Shown here piece after piece: positions 23,259 through 33,608 of a stretch of DNA of 48,844 bases (the stretch's first letter is position 1; the number at the start of each line of letters is the position of its first letter). Under the pieces are notes generated by a model. It was not told the DNA's origin. It worked only from the letters and a program-made list of their open reading frames with translations, and did no database searches. Location of the stretch: the NCBI GenBank assembly GCA_032718475.1, contig JAUCBJ010003387.1, forward strand, positions 1 to 48,844, read 5' to 3'. Both the position numbers and the translations under genes were made by a program. Source of the DNA: Nemertoderma westbladi. Taxonomy: Eukaryota; Xenacoelomorpha; Nemertodermatida; Nemertodermatidae.

Positions 23259-25292
23259 TTACGTTATGGAGTCCCTAGATATTTGTCGGATTAGGGAAGT
23301 GGTCGTAGGAAGAGTATCTTGCCTTCCATAGTTTCCGGACAGTTTTCGGTCTCTTTCCAGTAAACATAAACGACCAGCTGGGCGATTGAGTTGTTGTGTT
23401 ACTTTCTCCGCTCCCTTGGCCTGTCTAATCTCCGCCGTGGTAAGATGAGGAGGCCATTCTTCTTCTTCTTTACTTAAGAAGTCGGATCCACCTAACCAGC
23501 CTGGAGTATCTATCAGTTCTTGAGGAGTTGCTCCTCTGGAAGCGATGTCGGCTGGATTAATCGTCCCAAGGCAATGTCTCCATTGATCTACATTGGAGTT
23601 AATATCGTCATTATCTGAGGAGTATGGTGTTCCTTCAGTTAGTTCGTCCACCTCACTGCTCTCCACTTCCCATTCCTTTACTTGGTATACCTGTTGTTGA
23701 GGTAATCTCTCTTTGAGAGTTCTACGGGAAGGGCCAGTGAAGTACCAACCTACTCTAGTTCTTACCGCATAGGTTTGTAGTGGCTGTGGTTGAGCAGGCC
23801 GTTTCTCCAATGTCTCTAGCGCCTCATGCGCGTTTTGGCCGATGAGTATTTGCACTCCAGGATAATCTGTGTGGAATCGAGGTATCTTAAACTGCTGGAT
23901 GCTCTCGTCCTCGTCCCAGTTATAAGGTTCTACTTGGGTAGTAGCGAAGTTCTTTATAGCCACCATTTTTACTGACCTTATACTTTGTTCTCCTAATTTA
24001 TCCTGGGGGGTGGACAACGCACCTACATAGTAATCTGCCTTTATGGTAGATTTCCAAACCTGCCTAATTCCTGACATATTCAACTTAGTTCGGAATTTAG
24101 GTTGTCCAGTAAAGATGTCTTCGGCTAGTTCTTGATCGATGAATGTTCCTGTGCTGCCGGAGTCAAGGAGGGCGTTCACTATGTAACTTTTGTTAGGACC
24201 GTGAACTCTTACCTGCACTACAGGAAATTCTCTGATTCCTACATTGGAAGTTGGAGGTTTCCAAGATGGTTGTCTGTCAAAGGTAGTTGGGGGGAACTCA
24301 TTGTCGGTGTCCTTTTCATACGTAAGTGCTCGATACACTGCGGTATTTATTAGGTAACAGGATTCGTTGGCGTCGGAGAATTCGTCCGTATAGAATCCTT
24401 CCATCTCAGATTCTTGATCAGTGTCATTTACATCACTGAATTGGACATGTAGTTCGGGCTCACTTACCTGACTCGGGTTGTTTCGTTCGAATTCACTGTG
24501 TAACAAGATGTGATGTTTCGCACCGCACTTTGCACACTTTACGTCGGAGTAACAGGTTCGCCGTTGGTGTCCTTGTCTGAGGCAATTATAGCATAACCGC
24601 TTATCCCACATGACTTCACGTCTGTCTACCAGGGATTTCTTTAGGAATTCAGCACACACACTCAAACGGTGGGGCCCGTCGCACAGCGCACATTTTGGTT
24701 TGATGTTACTCACTTTACCTTGGGTAACGTTATGCACTCTCGTTCTTTCTTCGGGCTTTCTTCCGTGAATTATCTTAGGAGACGTAGGAGGAGTTGTTGT
24801 TACCTGTTCTCTCCTGTCACTGGTTCGAGACTTATATTTACTTACGTCTTTATAGGTCTTGTTGTCATAGTAAGATTTTGCTGTGTCTTTCCCGCTGTCC
24901 TCTTCTTGAGAAGCTTGGCTTTCGCCGTCGTCAGTAAAACACACTGGTGTTACCCTTCTCCTAGAAATGGGTTTCTCACTTACCTTATTTTCCGATGTTT
25001 TCTCTCTGGACTGCTTTATGAGTTGTAATTTTACTTCACTATCTAAGAAGGACATGAGATCAGCCATGGTAGGGCCTCGTCGTTGCTGCTCATTCATATA
25101 CAACACTTTCTTGTCCCAGCGTGTACATACTCCACCCTTTGGTAAAGTAGAGACTACGGCTCCAATAACCATGGAACTCTGATATTCCTGAGACTTACCT
25201 AACCAATCCAATTGTCTACAGATCTCCTGAATCTCATCGGAAAACTCTATAATCCCGCTACTAAGGAACTTTCGGGGGGCTACTAATTTTGC
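23259..25292 (-). CDS. Retrotransposon zinc-knuckle and aspartic protease frame with a post-RNase H remnant
   Basis: Open from just after the gag stop codon to a stop at 23259; no start is needed because it lies in the gag frame. Counting from codon 25211, a cysteine-histidine zinc-knuckle region lies at residues 174-237 (CALCDGPH, CYNCLRQGHQRRTC, CAKCGAKHH) and an aspartic protease at about 330-470 with the active-site motif LLDSGSTGTF (349-358). RTRVGWYFTGP, the usual protease-to-polymerase boundary, follows at about 484. Within 25-40 residues the frame jumps to WRHCLGTINPADIASRG (544-560), which in BEL/Pao elements lies after RNase H. Several hundred residues of polymerase are thus missing, yet the frame stays open. 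Alone it could encode capsid-binding and protease functions but not reverse transcription. Confidence 0.9.
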   Translation of the reverse strand, partial: AKLVAPRKFLSSGIIEFSDEIQEICRQLDWLGKSQEYQSSMVIGAVVSTLPKGGVCTRWDKKVLYMNEQQRRGPTMADLMSFLDSEVKLQLIKQSREKTSENKVSEKPISRRRVTPVCFTDDGESQASQEEDSGKDTAKSYYDNKTYKDVSKYKSRTSDRREQVTTTPPTSPKIIHGRKPEERTRVHNVTQGKVSNIKPKCALCDGPHRLSVCAEFLKKSLVDRREVMWDKRLCYNCLRQGHQRRTCYSDVKCAKCGAKHHILLHSEFERNNPSQVSEPELHVQFSDVNDTDQESEMEGFYTDEFSDANESCYLINTAVYRALTYEKDTDNEFPPTTFDRQPSWKPPTSNVGIREFPVVQVRVHGPNKSYIVNALLDSGSTGTFIDQELAEDIFTGQPKFRTKLNMSGIRQVWKSTIKADYYVGALSTPQDKLGEQSIRSVKMVAIKNFATTQVEPYNWDEDESIQQFKIPRFHTDYPGVQILIGQNAHEALETLEKRPAQPQPLQTYAVRTRVGWYFTGPSRRTLKERLPQQQVYQVKEWEVESSEVDELTEGTPYSSDNDDINSNVDQWRHCLGTINPADIASRGATPQELIDTPGWLGGSDFLSKEEEEWPPHLTTAEIRQAKGAEKVTQQLNRPAGRLCLLERDRKLSGNYGRQDTLPTTTSLIRQISRDSIT

Positions 25293-27278
25293 TTACAAAT
25301 ACTTAGCTATGTTATCCTTGTTACCATACCTGATGTTTAATGTATCCCAAACTTGTCTTAATCCATCTGGGTGTCCAATAAACTTTAACGCCATTAACTT
25401 GGGAGGTCCTTCCAAGCACTTGATGAGGAATCTAAGTTTCTCTCCGTTAGATAGTACAGAGTTCTGTATGCTATCTTTGTAATATTCATTAAAAGATAAC
25501 CATTTCATCTCATCTCCATTGAATTTGACGATTTCTCCCACTTTGACCGCTTGGCGGGCTTCTGTTCTAGCCATCTGACGCGTAAAGCTTTCTTGGGCCA
25601 TCGTGTTATTTAATATCGAATTATCGGTATATAAATTTCCCGGATTATTATCAGGTCTATAGGGAATATCATCAACAACAGGTTTATAATCACCCTTAAT
25701 AGGGTTTGCTATAGGAGTTTCTACTTCACTAGCAGTATAGATGCGTGTAGGCTCCACACCTTGCGCATGTAATACTTCAGACCTAACAGGTTGACACAAT
25801 GTTACAGGGGGTATTGGTATACCCTTTTGTATATTGACTAATTTGTCGCGTTCTAGTGCGATACTTTGCTGCACTTCTTGCAATTCTAACATACTTTCCC
25901 TTACTGTTCCCTTGAGTTGGTGGACAGTCTCCTGCATCTGTCCGAGCAGGAGATTCATTCCCCGCCGTCCCTCCTCTACCCACTCGACCGCCGAAGCGGG
26001 AGTCGCCAACATTGTAGCGGGCAGACACGGGACGACGGGAGACAAATCTTTGATTTCTCTCTCGGCATCCAGGACAGGGATATTCTCATGGACTGTTCTA
26101 CCGGGTACAGGCAGTGTAGTACTGTGTAAAGGGAATTTAGAGTTAAGCTCTGGAAGTACAGGGGTCTCTAGCACAGGAGTGGCTTTGAGAACGACAGGCC
26201 TAATTATTTCAGGCTCATCAACTATCGTAGGGAGTCTTTTGACCTTAATAATTTGGTCTGTGGGTTCTGTACTACCTAAGTCTGTGCTAGCTAGTTGTCT
26301 TCTAACAGCTGGGGGCAAATCAGGCAATTTGTGACGGTGAGATGTTTTTCTACGCCTGCTTAGACGAGATCTATTTCCTCCGCCTTCAGGATCGGTGGTC
26401 TCGCCTTCTTCCGATGATGTGTATTCTTGGCGTTTGGGAGTAGATCGACTCATCATCTGCATTTGACTAGCAGTTAACTGTTTATTTATGTTGTCTTGCG
26501 TCTCTTGCAGATTTTCCAACTCCAGTTGGGTAGTCTCCTCAGACGCTCTCCGTTCTGCTTCTGCCACTGCCCTTGCCTCTGCTACTGCTGCTGCCTTTCG
26601 ATCCTCTATCCGTCTTTTCTTTACTTGTTCTTCCTGGACTCTAGCGAGGCGGAGTTTTTCATCAAATTTAGCTTGGTTCGCAGCTAACATTTCCGCATCG
26701 ATTGCGTCCAACACAAGCTTGGTTCCTTCACCATTAGGGCGAAGTCCAGACAGTCGTCTCCTCAACTCTTCGTCTCCTAGGAATCGCTGATAGTCTGACA
26801 GATAAATATCAATAGCGTCTCTCTTTCGCGGCTCCCCCGCTGTCACTTCGCTTTCTTCTTGAGAAGAAGTGGCGTCGGTTGATTCTTCAAAGGTTGGCCG
26901 CTCATCATAAACCGTATCCGCCATCTTCGCTCCGCGTTTGGGCGTCCGCTCAACAGTATCTGAACTACTGGAGCTATCGGGCCACTGAGAACTAGGTTCT
27001 TGGCTAGGAGGTTGCTGCTGTTTGATAGCTGCTTCTTGCTCCCGCTTGACTTGGGCCCGAGTGCCGATGATAGACCTACGCTGTTCTACTAGCCTAGGGT
27101 CTGACACTACTACTGTAGGGATGGCCTTTCTTACAATAGTAGGTGACTTAGACTTGGATCTAGGATGTTCTATACTTTGATCTTGGTCACAGATCCTTTT
27201 AATACGCTGTCTAAGTCTAATACTCATTCTAACACTTTCTAAGAGACTATCTGACAGTGATTGGGTTGCGTCTGACAT
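25293..27278 (-). CDS. BEL/Pao retrotransposon gag
   Basis: A 661-codon frame from an ATG (MSDATQSL). It has basic and serine-rich segments up to about residue 150 and a charged, alanine/glutamate/arginine-rich coiled coil at about 195-272. A proline-rich middle follows, then at about 585-661 a helical segment (FNGDEMKWLSFNEYY, LKCLEGPPKLMALKF) typical of the gag part of BEL/Pao polyproteins (DUF1759 type). It ends at a TAA (25293-25295) inside this conserved segment, while the same frame continues open for another 677 codons with matching sequence. The stop is therefore either a nonsense mutation or a site of translational readthrough. Confidence 0.9.
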   Translation of the reverse strand: MSDATQSLSDSLLESVRMSIRLRQRIKRICDQDQSIEHPRSKSKSPTIVRKAIPTVVVSDPRLVEQRRSIIGTRAQVKREQEAAIKQQQPPSQEPSSQWPDSSSSSDTVERTPKRGAKMADTVYDERPTFEESTDATSSQEESEVTAGEPRKRDAIDIYLSDYQRFLGDEELRRRLSGLRPNGEGTKLVLDAIDAEMLAANQAKFDEKLRLARVQEEQVKKRRIEDRKAAAVAEARAVAEAERRASEETTQLELENLQETQDNINKQLTASQMQMMSRSTPKRQEYTSSEEGETTDPEGGGNRSRLSRRRKTSHRHKLPDLPPAVRRQLASTDLGSTEPTDQIIKVKRLPTIVDEPEIIRPVVLKATPVLETPVLPELNSKFPLHSTTLPVPGRTVHENIPVLDAEREIKDLSPVVPCLPATMLATPASAVEWVEEGRRGMNLLLGQMQETVHQLKGTVRESMLELQEVQQSIALERDKLVNIQKGIPIPPVTLCQPVRSEVLHAQGVEPTRIYTASEVETPIANPIKGDYKPVVDDIPYRPDNNPGNLYTDNSILNNTMAQESFTRQMARTEARQAVKVGEIVKFNGDEMKWLSFNEYYKDSIQNSVLSNGEKLRFLIKCLEGPPKLMALKFIGHPDGLRQVWDTLNIRYGNKDNIAKYL

Positions 27279-27412
27279 GTTTGTTTGTACAGTTGAATGC
27301 CTACTGCTATATTACAGTTAAAGCAAGTCTAGTAATTCAGTATCACTGTTAGCCTAATAATTAATTACCGATACTGCTACTCAGTGTAGCGTGATATATA
27401 TAATATATTAGA

Positions 27413-27662
27413 ATACCGGTATGCTTATAGTAGATATATAAGTATTATTACAGACTAGATTTGTCACAGAATACCGGTATATAATTTTAGCACAAATATA
27501 TATAAATATATAATAGGCCTATCGTGAATACCGGTATACAGCTGACACTTATATTATATATAAGTATAATTATTACAGACTAGAATTAATTACAGAATAC
27601 CGGTATGATTTCAGCCTAAATTTATAGAATAAATATAATAAGCCTATTGTAAATACCGGTAT
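27413..27662. repeat. Five ATACCGGTAT palindromes upstream of gag
   Basis: The self-complementary decamer ataccggtat lies at 27413, 27471, 27528, 27597 and 27653, spaced 56-69 bp, within a loosely duplicated AT-rich leader (cagactag, ataggcctat). The core resembles the Grainyhead-type site AACCGGTT; that link is speculative. Confidence 0.75.
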
Positions 27663-28559
27663 GTTAATTATTTTAAAAATAATTGAATTTCTGAATGTTA
27701 GGGGTTACTTGGTTACTTTACTTACTTTATTACCGTTATTTGAGCAGTAGTCCAACTGATATTAAGACCTAAGTGTTGTATAACAGGCCTACTATTTTAT
27801 TAATAGATTTAGTGGATTTATATGTACCCGTATGAGGGGTTTTGTTACAATATTGAAATAGATGTTATTATTTCTGGGAAGTAGTCACTACACAAAGGCT
27901 GTGCGCTCTCAGTGAAGTGCTACTTATTGGACACTAAAACAAATAATTCTACTTCCTAAGTTACTTATCTACGAATTACTTACAATACGGGTGAGATTAA
28001 ATCTCTAATTAAACACAACAAAAATATTACGTACGAAATTTTAGGGTAATTTTACAGGGAACTACAAACCAGTCTAACAGAGTGTTAGATTTTCTGGTTA
28101 TTACAACGGACAGGATACTACGGTATTTGAAAATAATAAGTAGTAGTAAATACACTGCGTTGTCCAGATAGGAAAATACCACCGTCTAACGACCTGTATC
28201 ACGGAGTGTCCCTACCTAGAAGTTAATTACCGCGGTCTACCAGAACCAACGTGCCTATTAACCACTTTACAACACAAATATACTGCCTACACACTAATTA
28301 CCTTCGGAAAGCACTGTACACTAAACCCTAAATTAGGTACAAGTACTGGTACAACAGATAACTAGCAGTTAAATATACTTGAACAGTTAAAAGAACCACG
28401 GCATCTGCTGGAGTGACCAGAGCACAAAATCTCCGGTCTTTACCTACGCCAAGCAGCCCGTGTAGTACCGGGGTTAATTTAACTATAACGGTATGTATAA
28501 CAAGCACAATTACTGTAGGAATAAACTAGGGGACATGAATGTTGCGAATAATCGCATAA

Positions 28560-29150
28560 ACTCTGAATAATAAATATTACGCTACCCGTACAGAATACTC
28601 AAACAAAATACAAACCAAACGCTGGCAGACTACTATCAAGCCTAAATAAACTACAGTATGTGCAGATTCCAAAATGGTTAGTTAGTATGCGTTCTAACAC
28701 GGTAGTACGACTTATTCTTTTGGAGGGGGTTGACCTTACAACTCAAGATGCCCCAACTTACTAACTGGCACTTTATCGGACAGACTCTACACACACCGCA
28801 ATCTCTCCAGACCCAACAACAGTCAGACAACAATCCGGCCTACAAAATATCTGAGTAATAACTATTACGGTACCTGAACAGACCACACAAACAAACACAG
28901 GCTAAAACGCTGGCAGACTACTATCAAGCCTAAATAAACTACAGTACATGCAGATTCCAAAATGGTTAGTTAGTATGCGTTCTAACACGGTAGTACGACT
29001 TATTCTTTAGGTGGGGATTGACCTTACAGCTCTGGCTGCCCCTACTTCCTAACCGTACTTTATCGGACATACACTCTACATGCACTGCAATCCGTTCAGA
29101 CCTAACAACAGTCAGAACAACAGTCCAGCCTACAAATTATCTGTACAATC
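28560..29150. repeat. Two-copy tandem duplication, 288-bp period, in the retroelement leader
   Basis: The word gctggcagactactatcaag starts at 28621 and again at 28909; the following 90 bp are almost identical and later parts more diverged. It lies between the 5' LTR and gag, where packaging or promoter sequences would be expected. Confidence 0.85.
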
Positions 29151-29496
29151 TGAGCAGGGTTACACGCCTTCTGCTCAATATTATCCTACTAGTAAATAAG
29201 ACTGACAGAAATAGACCTAAGTAAAATCCCAATAAAAACCAGGCGTCCCCGATTTAATATCGAGACCTACCGGTATATAATTATCAAAATCGAATAATAC
29301 TGCTGTACCTGTACTGCTGTAAGTACCGGTCCGGATGATCAGGCAGTCAGGCCTACAGATTACCAGTCGACCGGTACTTTAGTCTTGATCGCTTACGCCG
29401 CAATCAAGATCCTTCCAATGGTTATTGTTCTTACCAGAACAATATTAAACTGTATTTATTGCCTACACTGCAATCAAGAATTTTACAAACGGTTAT

Positions 29497-30760
29497 TGTT
29501 CGCGCTTTTAAGACCTTTGGCAGTTTAACCCGCCGAATCTATATGTCTTCTAGGTTATAAATCTACTCCAGCCTATGACAAGTATTGAACACCTATAATA
29601 ATTCTAACATTAGCCAAAGCCAGTCTGTGCGCGACCATTCACCCGCTAGATATACCCGGGAGACTGGATTTGGATGCTTTAATTTGATTGCGGTGCAGGC
29701 CTACCGTACTATTCGATTGATCGTTAATATATAATCTCTGATAAATATTGTTCACTTTCGGGAAATATTAGCAGTTCCTTTAGGACGTGGCGCTCTATCT
29801 ATTTAAACAGCGAGCTATGACTTACACTATACACAACGGTATGTCTTATAGATCACCAAAGTGCATTCTTTAGGAAATGCTTTGTTACTCGGTCAAGCAC
29901 ACACAGACTATTGCACACAACTGCACACTGAATTGCCGACATTCACTGATTTTAATCATATATAAAGAGAATAAGAACCGACATTTGTAGGGCCTATTAA
30001 GTAGCATTGAACTCACTACAAACCACGATAATGTATGTCGCAAATTGTTATATGTAACCGGTCTCTCTAACCTTAGTGTATCAAGAAGATTGGGTTTTCG
30101 GATCGTTATCAATATTCTTCCCAATAATAATATGTAAACGAACGATACAATTAACAACACAGTAAATAGCAGTAAATAATGCGGCGAAAAGCAGTTTACG
30201 TCAGGGTGCTTAATCAGATGCCGAGGTGCAAAACCGTGGTGCTGTATCAAAACCGAGACCGAGGTGCAAAACCGAGATAACCGTTTGATGATCTTATAAT
30301 TAAAGACGCTCTAATGTCAGAAAACATTCCCCGGCCGGTGTTCTAGGCGTGGGGGAAACGTCAGTACTGAATCCTGTAATTCTGCTGTACAGTTTTTACA
30401 CAAAGGGGGAAACTCTGATTGGTCGAATGGCAAAAAGCTCCACGTGGATACAGCTGATAGATGTCGTCATTTTGAGCTGAGCAGAACAAAGAACGTACCA
30501 AGGCAAGGCTCCGGGCAAGCTACACGTGTAAAGCTCAGCCGTTAGCTGTCGTCATAGTAACGACACTGTTTCAAGAGGATCTAGGGCGTTGCGTCATAGA
30601 ATTGCTAATTATGTCCTCTAAAGTACACATACAGAAGAAATAGCTTTTATGTCCCCTAAAAACACCGGTACAGCAATGACACGGCCTTTTATGCCTGCTA
30701 AACCAACTACCGAGTACTTTACGGGGAAAATAACCGGGCAATTCCGCAAAAGCTTTTACA
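29497..30760 (-). repeat. 5' LTR of the BEL/Pao element (1264 bp)
   Basis: It matches 19000-20257 with about five substitutions plus insertions of 2 bp (near 29811) and 4 bp (near 30495). It should hold the promoter for the minus-strand transcript. Confidence 0.93.
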
Positions 30761-31104
30761 CACTTTACCAAATCAGGGAAAGGAGCAGGTTACAGAGACG
30801 GGATTTTCTAACCAAAACAATAACAGAATAAACGATAACATTACCAATTGAGAGAAAGGAGCAGGTTACAGAGGCGGGATTTCCTAACCAAAACAATAAA
30901 CGATCACTTAATTAATAGAGGGAAAGGGGCAGGTTACAGAGGCGGGATTTTCTAACCAAACAAGAAACAGTCACTTTACAAAATGAAGGAAAGGAGCAGG
31001 TTACATAGGCGGGCCTTTCTAACCAAAACAATAAACGGTCACTTTACCAAATCAGGCAAAGGAGCAGGTTACAGATGAGGCGGGATTTTCTAACCAAAAC
31101 AACC
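30761..31104 (+). repeat. 68-bp tandem array, right part (5 units)
   Basis: It continues the array interrupted at 18999, starting with the duplicated cactt and taccaaatcaggg. Units vary slightly in length; one carries an extra aacagaataaa near 30821. The last unit ends at about 31101 and runs into the repeat body. Confidence 0.85.
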
Positions 31105-31430
31105 GGTCAGCCGGTAGGCCTACCAGTACCATTTAAATGGTAGGCTACACAGTCAGACAGTAGGCCTACAGCAGTACCGGTGCCGGTAGCGGTACTAAAA
31201 TACAGAAATGCCTGCTTTATACAGTTATACCTACATCTGTACATACAATGCAGCAAAATAGTGCTATATATACTAATACCGGTACTGATAGCCTGAGAGA
31301 ACAGCAGTAGAGAAACCGGTAGCATGGAACCTAACATTAGATTTTTGGAGGACATAAAAAATAAAAAAAAGGACAAAAAAAGGATTTAAACGGACAATAA
31401 AAATTATTGCTTTAAAAATTTGCACCACCA
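31105..31430 (+). repeat. Dispersed repeat copy B: body following the 68-bp array
   Basis: The first 200 bp match copy A (15735-15925) closely; the last 140 bp match copy C (18140-18335). Confidence 0.75.
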
Positions 31431-32016
31431 TACAGCCATATGGGCCTACAGAGCTGGTACCGTTCAGTACTGCGCCTTCTACTGCTGTACTGTACACTGT
31501 GCAACTACAGAACTACGCCAACCTTCAGACCTTCTGCTGTTGGGATAAACTTACAGACTTATCCACGCACAGACGCGTATGCCGTACGTATCCACGTACG
31601 GTATTCAGTCTGTCAGTATTTCAGTATTTGTGTACGGGTACATATCCACGTAGGCCCTATCTATATTCTATATACATGATATATATCTGTATAATACTGA
31701 ATTACATTCAGACATTGAGCGATTTCACATACGCGTAGACGAATACTGTTTCCTGATTGGTCCAGATGAGATACGAGATAAATGTCATGCAAAATGCTTA
31801 GGCCTAAGTCTGTCGCCGGTAGTTAACGCCTTAACGGTGTTTGTACAGCAGTACGAGTACAGTGCTGCAGTGGTATAGTTCAGTAGTTATTGCAGTGCAC
31901 AGTGCAGTATTGGTATGGCCTGACGGCAGTGCGGTACCTTTTTGTACTGATTTGAATACAGAATGATTGATAGACAGATAGACCCTACTTCAGTACTGAT
32001 CTAAGGCTAAGCACCA
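31431..32016. other. Intergenic DNA left of foldback copy 2
   Basis: Rich in cagtact/gtactg palindromic words, with no coding region recognised. Together with 33403-33608 it is what remains of the PSMD12 upstream region around the transposon insertion. Confidence 0.35.
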
Positions 32017-33402
32017 GTGCACAGTAGGGCGGTGCGTTTTTTACTTTTTTTTCGATTTCATTGTTCTACCGGTGCACAAAAGTTGCCAAAATGCCAAATG
32101 GTAAAAAAATAAGGCAAAAAAAATTTCTTTAAATTTCGTCTATATCTTCACGGATCCCAAGAGGGTTGAAATTTTGTGCCATCGCGATGCACCATAATGA
32201 AATGTATAACAATATAACACATTGATGAAAGATCAATGACTCAAAAAAAAAACTTCCTGCATGCATCAAATGTCATCAAATGGGTCCAAACTTAGTTAGA
32301 TACCAAAATTTTAATTTTTGGGTCAAGGGAACTAGTGCCACAGGCACATGGCCAGAACCTACCATTTGGCACAAGCAATGATTATTCTCAATTTTCGCGA
32401 TGGCCAACTTTGAGTTCTCCTACTGCATTCATATTATGCTCATTAGAACTGCAATGACCGATTTAGTGGGGGTAGACACCTTCAAAACAAACATAGAGCT
32501 TATAGTTCTTGAGATATCGCAGAAAATGTGAAGTACGGCACAAGTCTACATTACCGCCTTGATGTGATATGGACAAATACACTATAAATGATATTTTGAA
32601 TTATCTCAAGGAATCAAGAATAGACACATCACAGAAATGATCGATATAGTGGGTGAAGACACCTTCAAAATAAGAGTAGAGTCATTAGTTCTTGAGTTAT
32701 TTTACAAAATGTCAAGACTATGTCCACCAATTACTACTTGATATTGAGTTGACCCATTCCACACATTTTGTACAAAAACTATAGTGAATTAATCACTACT
32801 CTTTAATTTTGAAGGTCTCTGTATATACTAAATCAATTTGTTGCAGTGATATGTATATTTTTGATGCCTTAAGATAAATAGAAGTAACATTTTTGTGTAT
32901 TTGTCTATAAATCATCAAGGCAGTGATGTTGACTTGTGCCGTACTTAACGTTTTCTGTAATATCTCAAGAACTATACGCTCTATGCTTGTTTTGATGGTG
33001 TCTACCCCCACTAAATCGGTCATTGCGGTTCTAATGAGCATAATAATAATGCCGTAGGAGAACTAAATGTTGTCCATCACCAAAATTGAGAATAATCATC
33101 ACTTGCGCCAAAGAGTAGGTTCTGGTCATGTGCCTGTGGCACTACTTCCCTTGTTCCAAAAATTAAAATTTTGGTATCTAACTAAGTTTGGACCCATTTG
33201 ATGACATTTTGATGCATGCAGGAAGTTCTTTTTTGAGTCATTGATCTTTCATCAATGTGTTATATTCTTATAAATTTCATTATGGTGCATCGCGATGGCT
33301 CAAAATTTCACGCCTTATTTTTTTACCATTTGGCAACTTTTGTGCACTGGTAGAACAATGAAATCGTAGAAAAAGTAAAAAACGCACCGCCCTAGTGCGC
33401 AG
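32017..33402. mobile_element. Foldback (long-TIR) DNA transposon with 8-bp target duplication, copy 2
   Basis: The element spans 32025-33394, flanked by gtgcacag (32017-32024) and gtgcgcag (33395-33402), matching at seven of eight positions. Ends are tagggcggtgcgtttttta and its complement. Inverted arms extend inward for more than 500 bp with nested inverted repeats in the core. Core segments such as gcaatgaccgatttagt, gacaccttcaaaa and ttttgtacaa recur in copy 1 at 3.7-5.2 kb, so both belong to one family with diverged ends. No transposase is encoded. Its right end lies only 206 bp before the PSMD12 start codon. Confidence 0.85.
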
Positions 33403-33608
33403 TTGTCACAGGTAGACCTACTTCTGTTTTCTGTACTTGCAGACTTGCTTTACCTGTTTACTTCACACTCCATCTGTCCATTGCAGCATTGCTGCACTGC
33501 TCCAACACTCTTAGACTTTTCCGGTTTACCTTCTCACCGATCCCGATTCCCTGATTCAGAGAGACAGGTCAGCAGCAGGTAGCAATTCCAGAATTCTGAA
33601 AAGTTAAA

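Larger units (their letters stand above)
19000..30760 (-). mobile_element. BEL/Pao LTR retrotransposon, reverse transcriptase and integrase deleted
   Basis: An 11,761-bp element reads on the minus strand. It has direct 1.26-kb LTRs ending TG...CA and a 5-bp target duplication, cactt (18995-18999 and 30761-30765), inside the 68-bp array. The two LTRs differ by about five substitutions and two small indels, so insertion is recent. Internal order in reading direction: 5' LTR, long leader with repeats, gag, zinc knuckles, DSGS protease, the remnant after RNase H (NPADIASRG), then about 3 kb of AT-rich DNA without recognised genes. Reverse transcriptase, RNase H core and integrase are absent. A purine patch, gggagcgg (minus strand), abuts the 3' LTR as a possible polypurine tract; no standard TGG-type primer site follows the 5' LTR. 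Confidence 0.93.

Noticed and set aside
29440-29496. Primer binding site of the retroelement
   Set aside because: No TGG-type tRNA-complementary sequence directly follows the 5' LTR; a non-standard or internal tRNA primer cannot be judged by eye.
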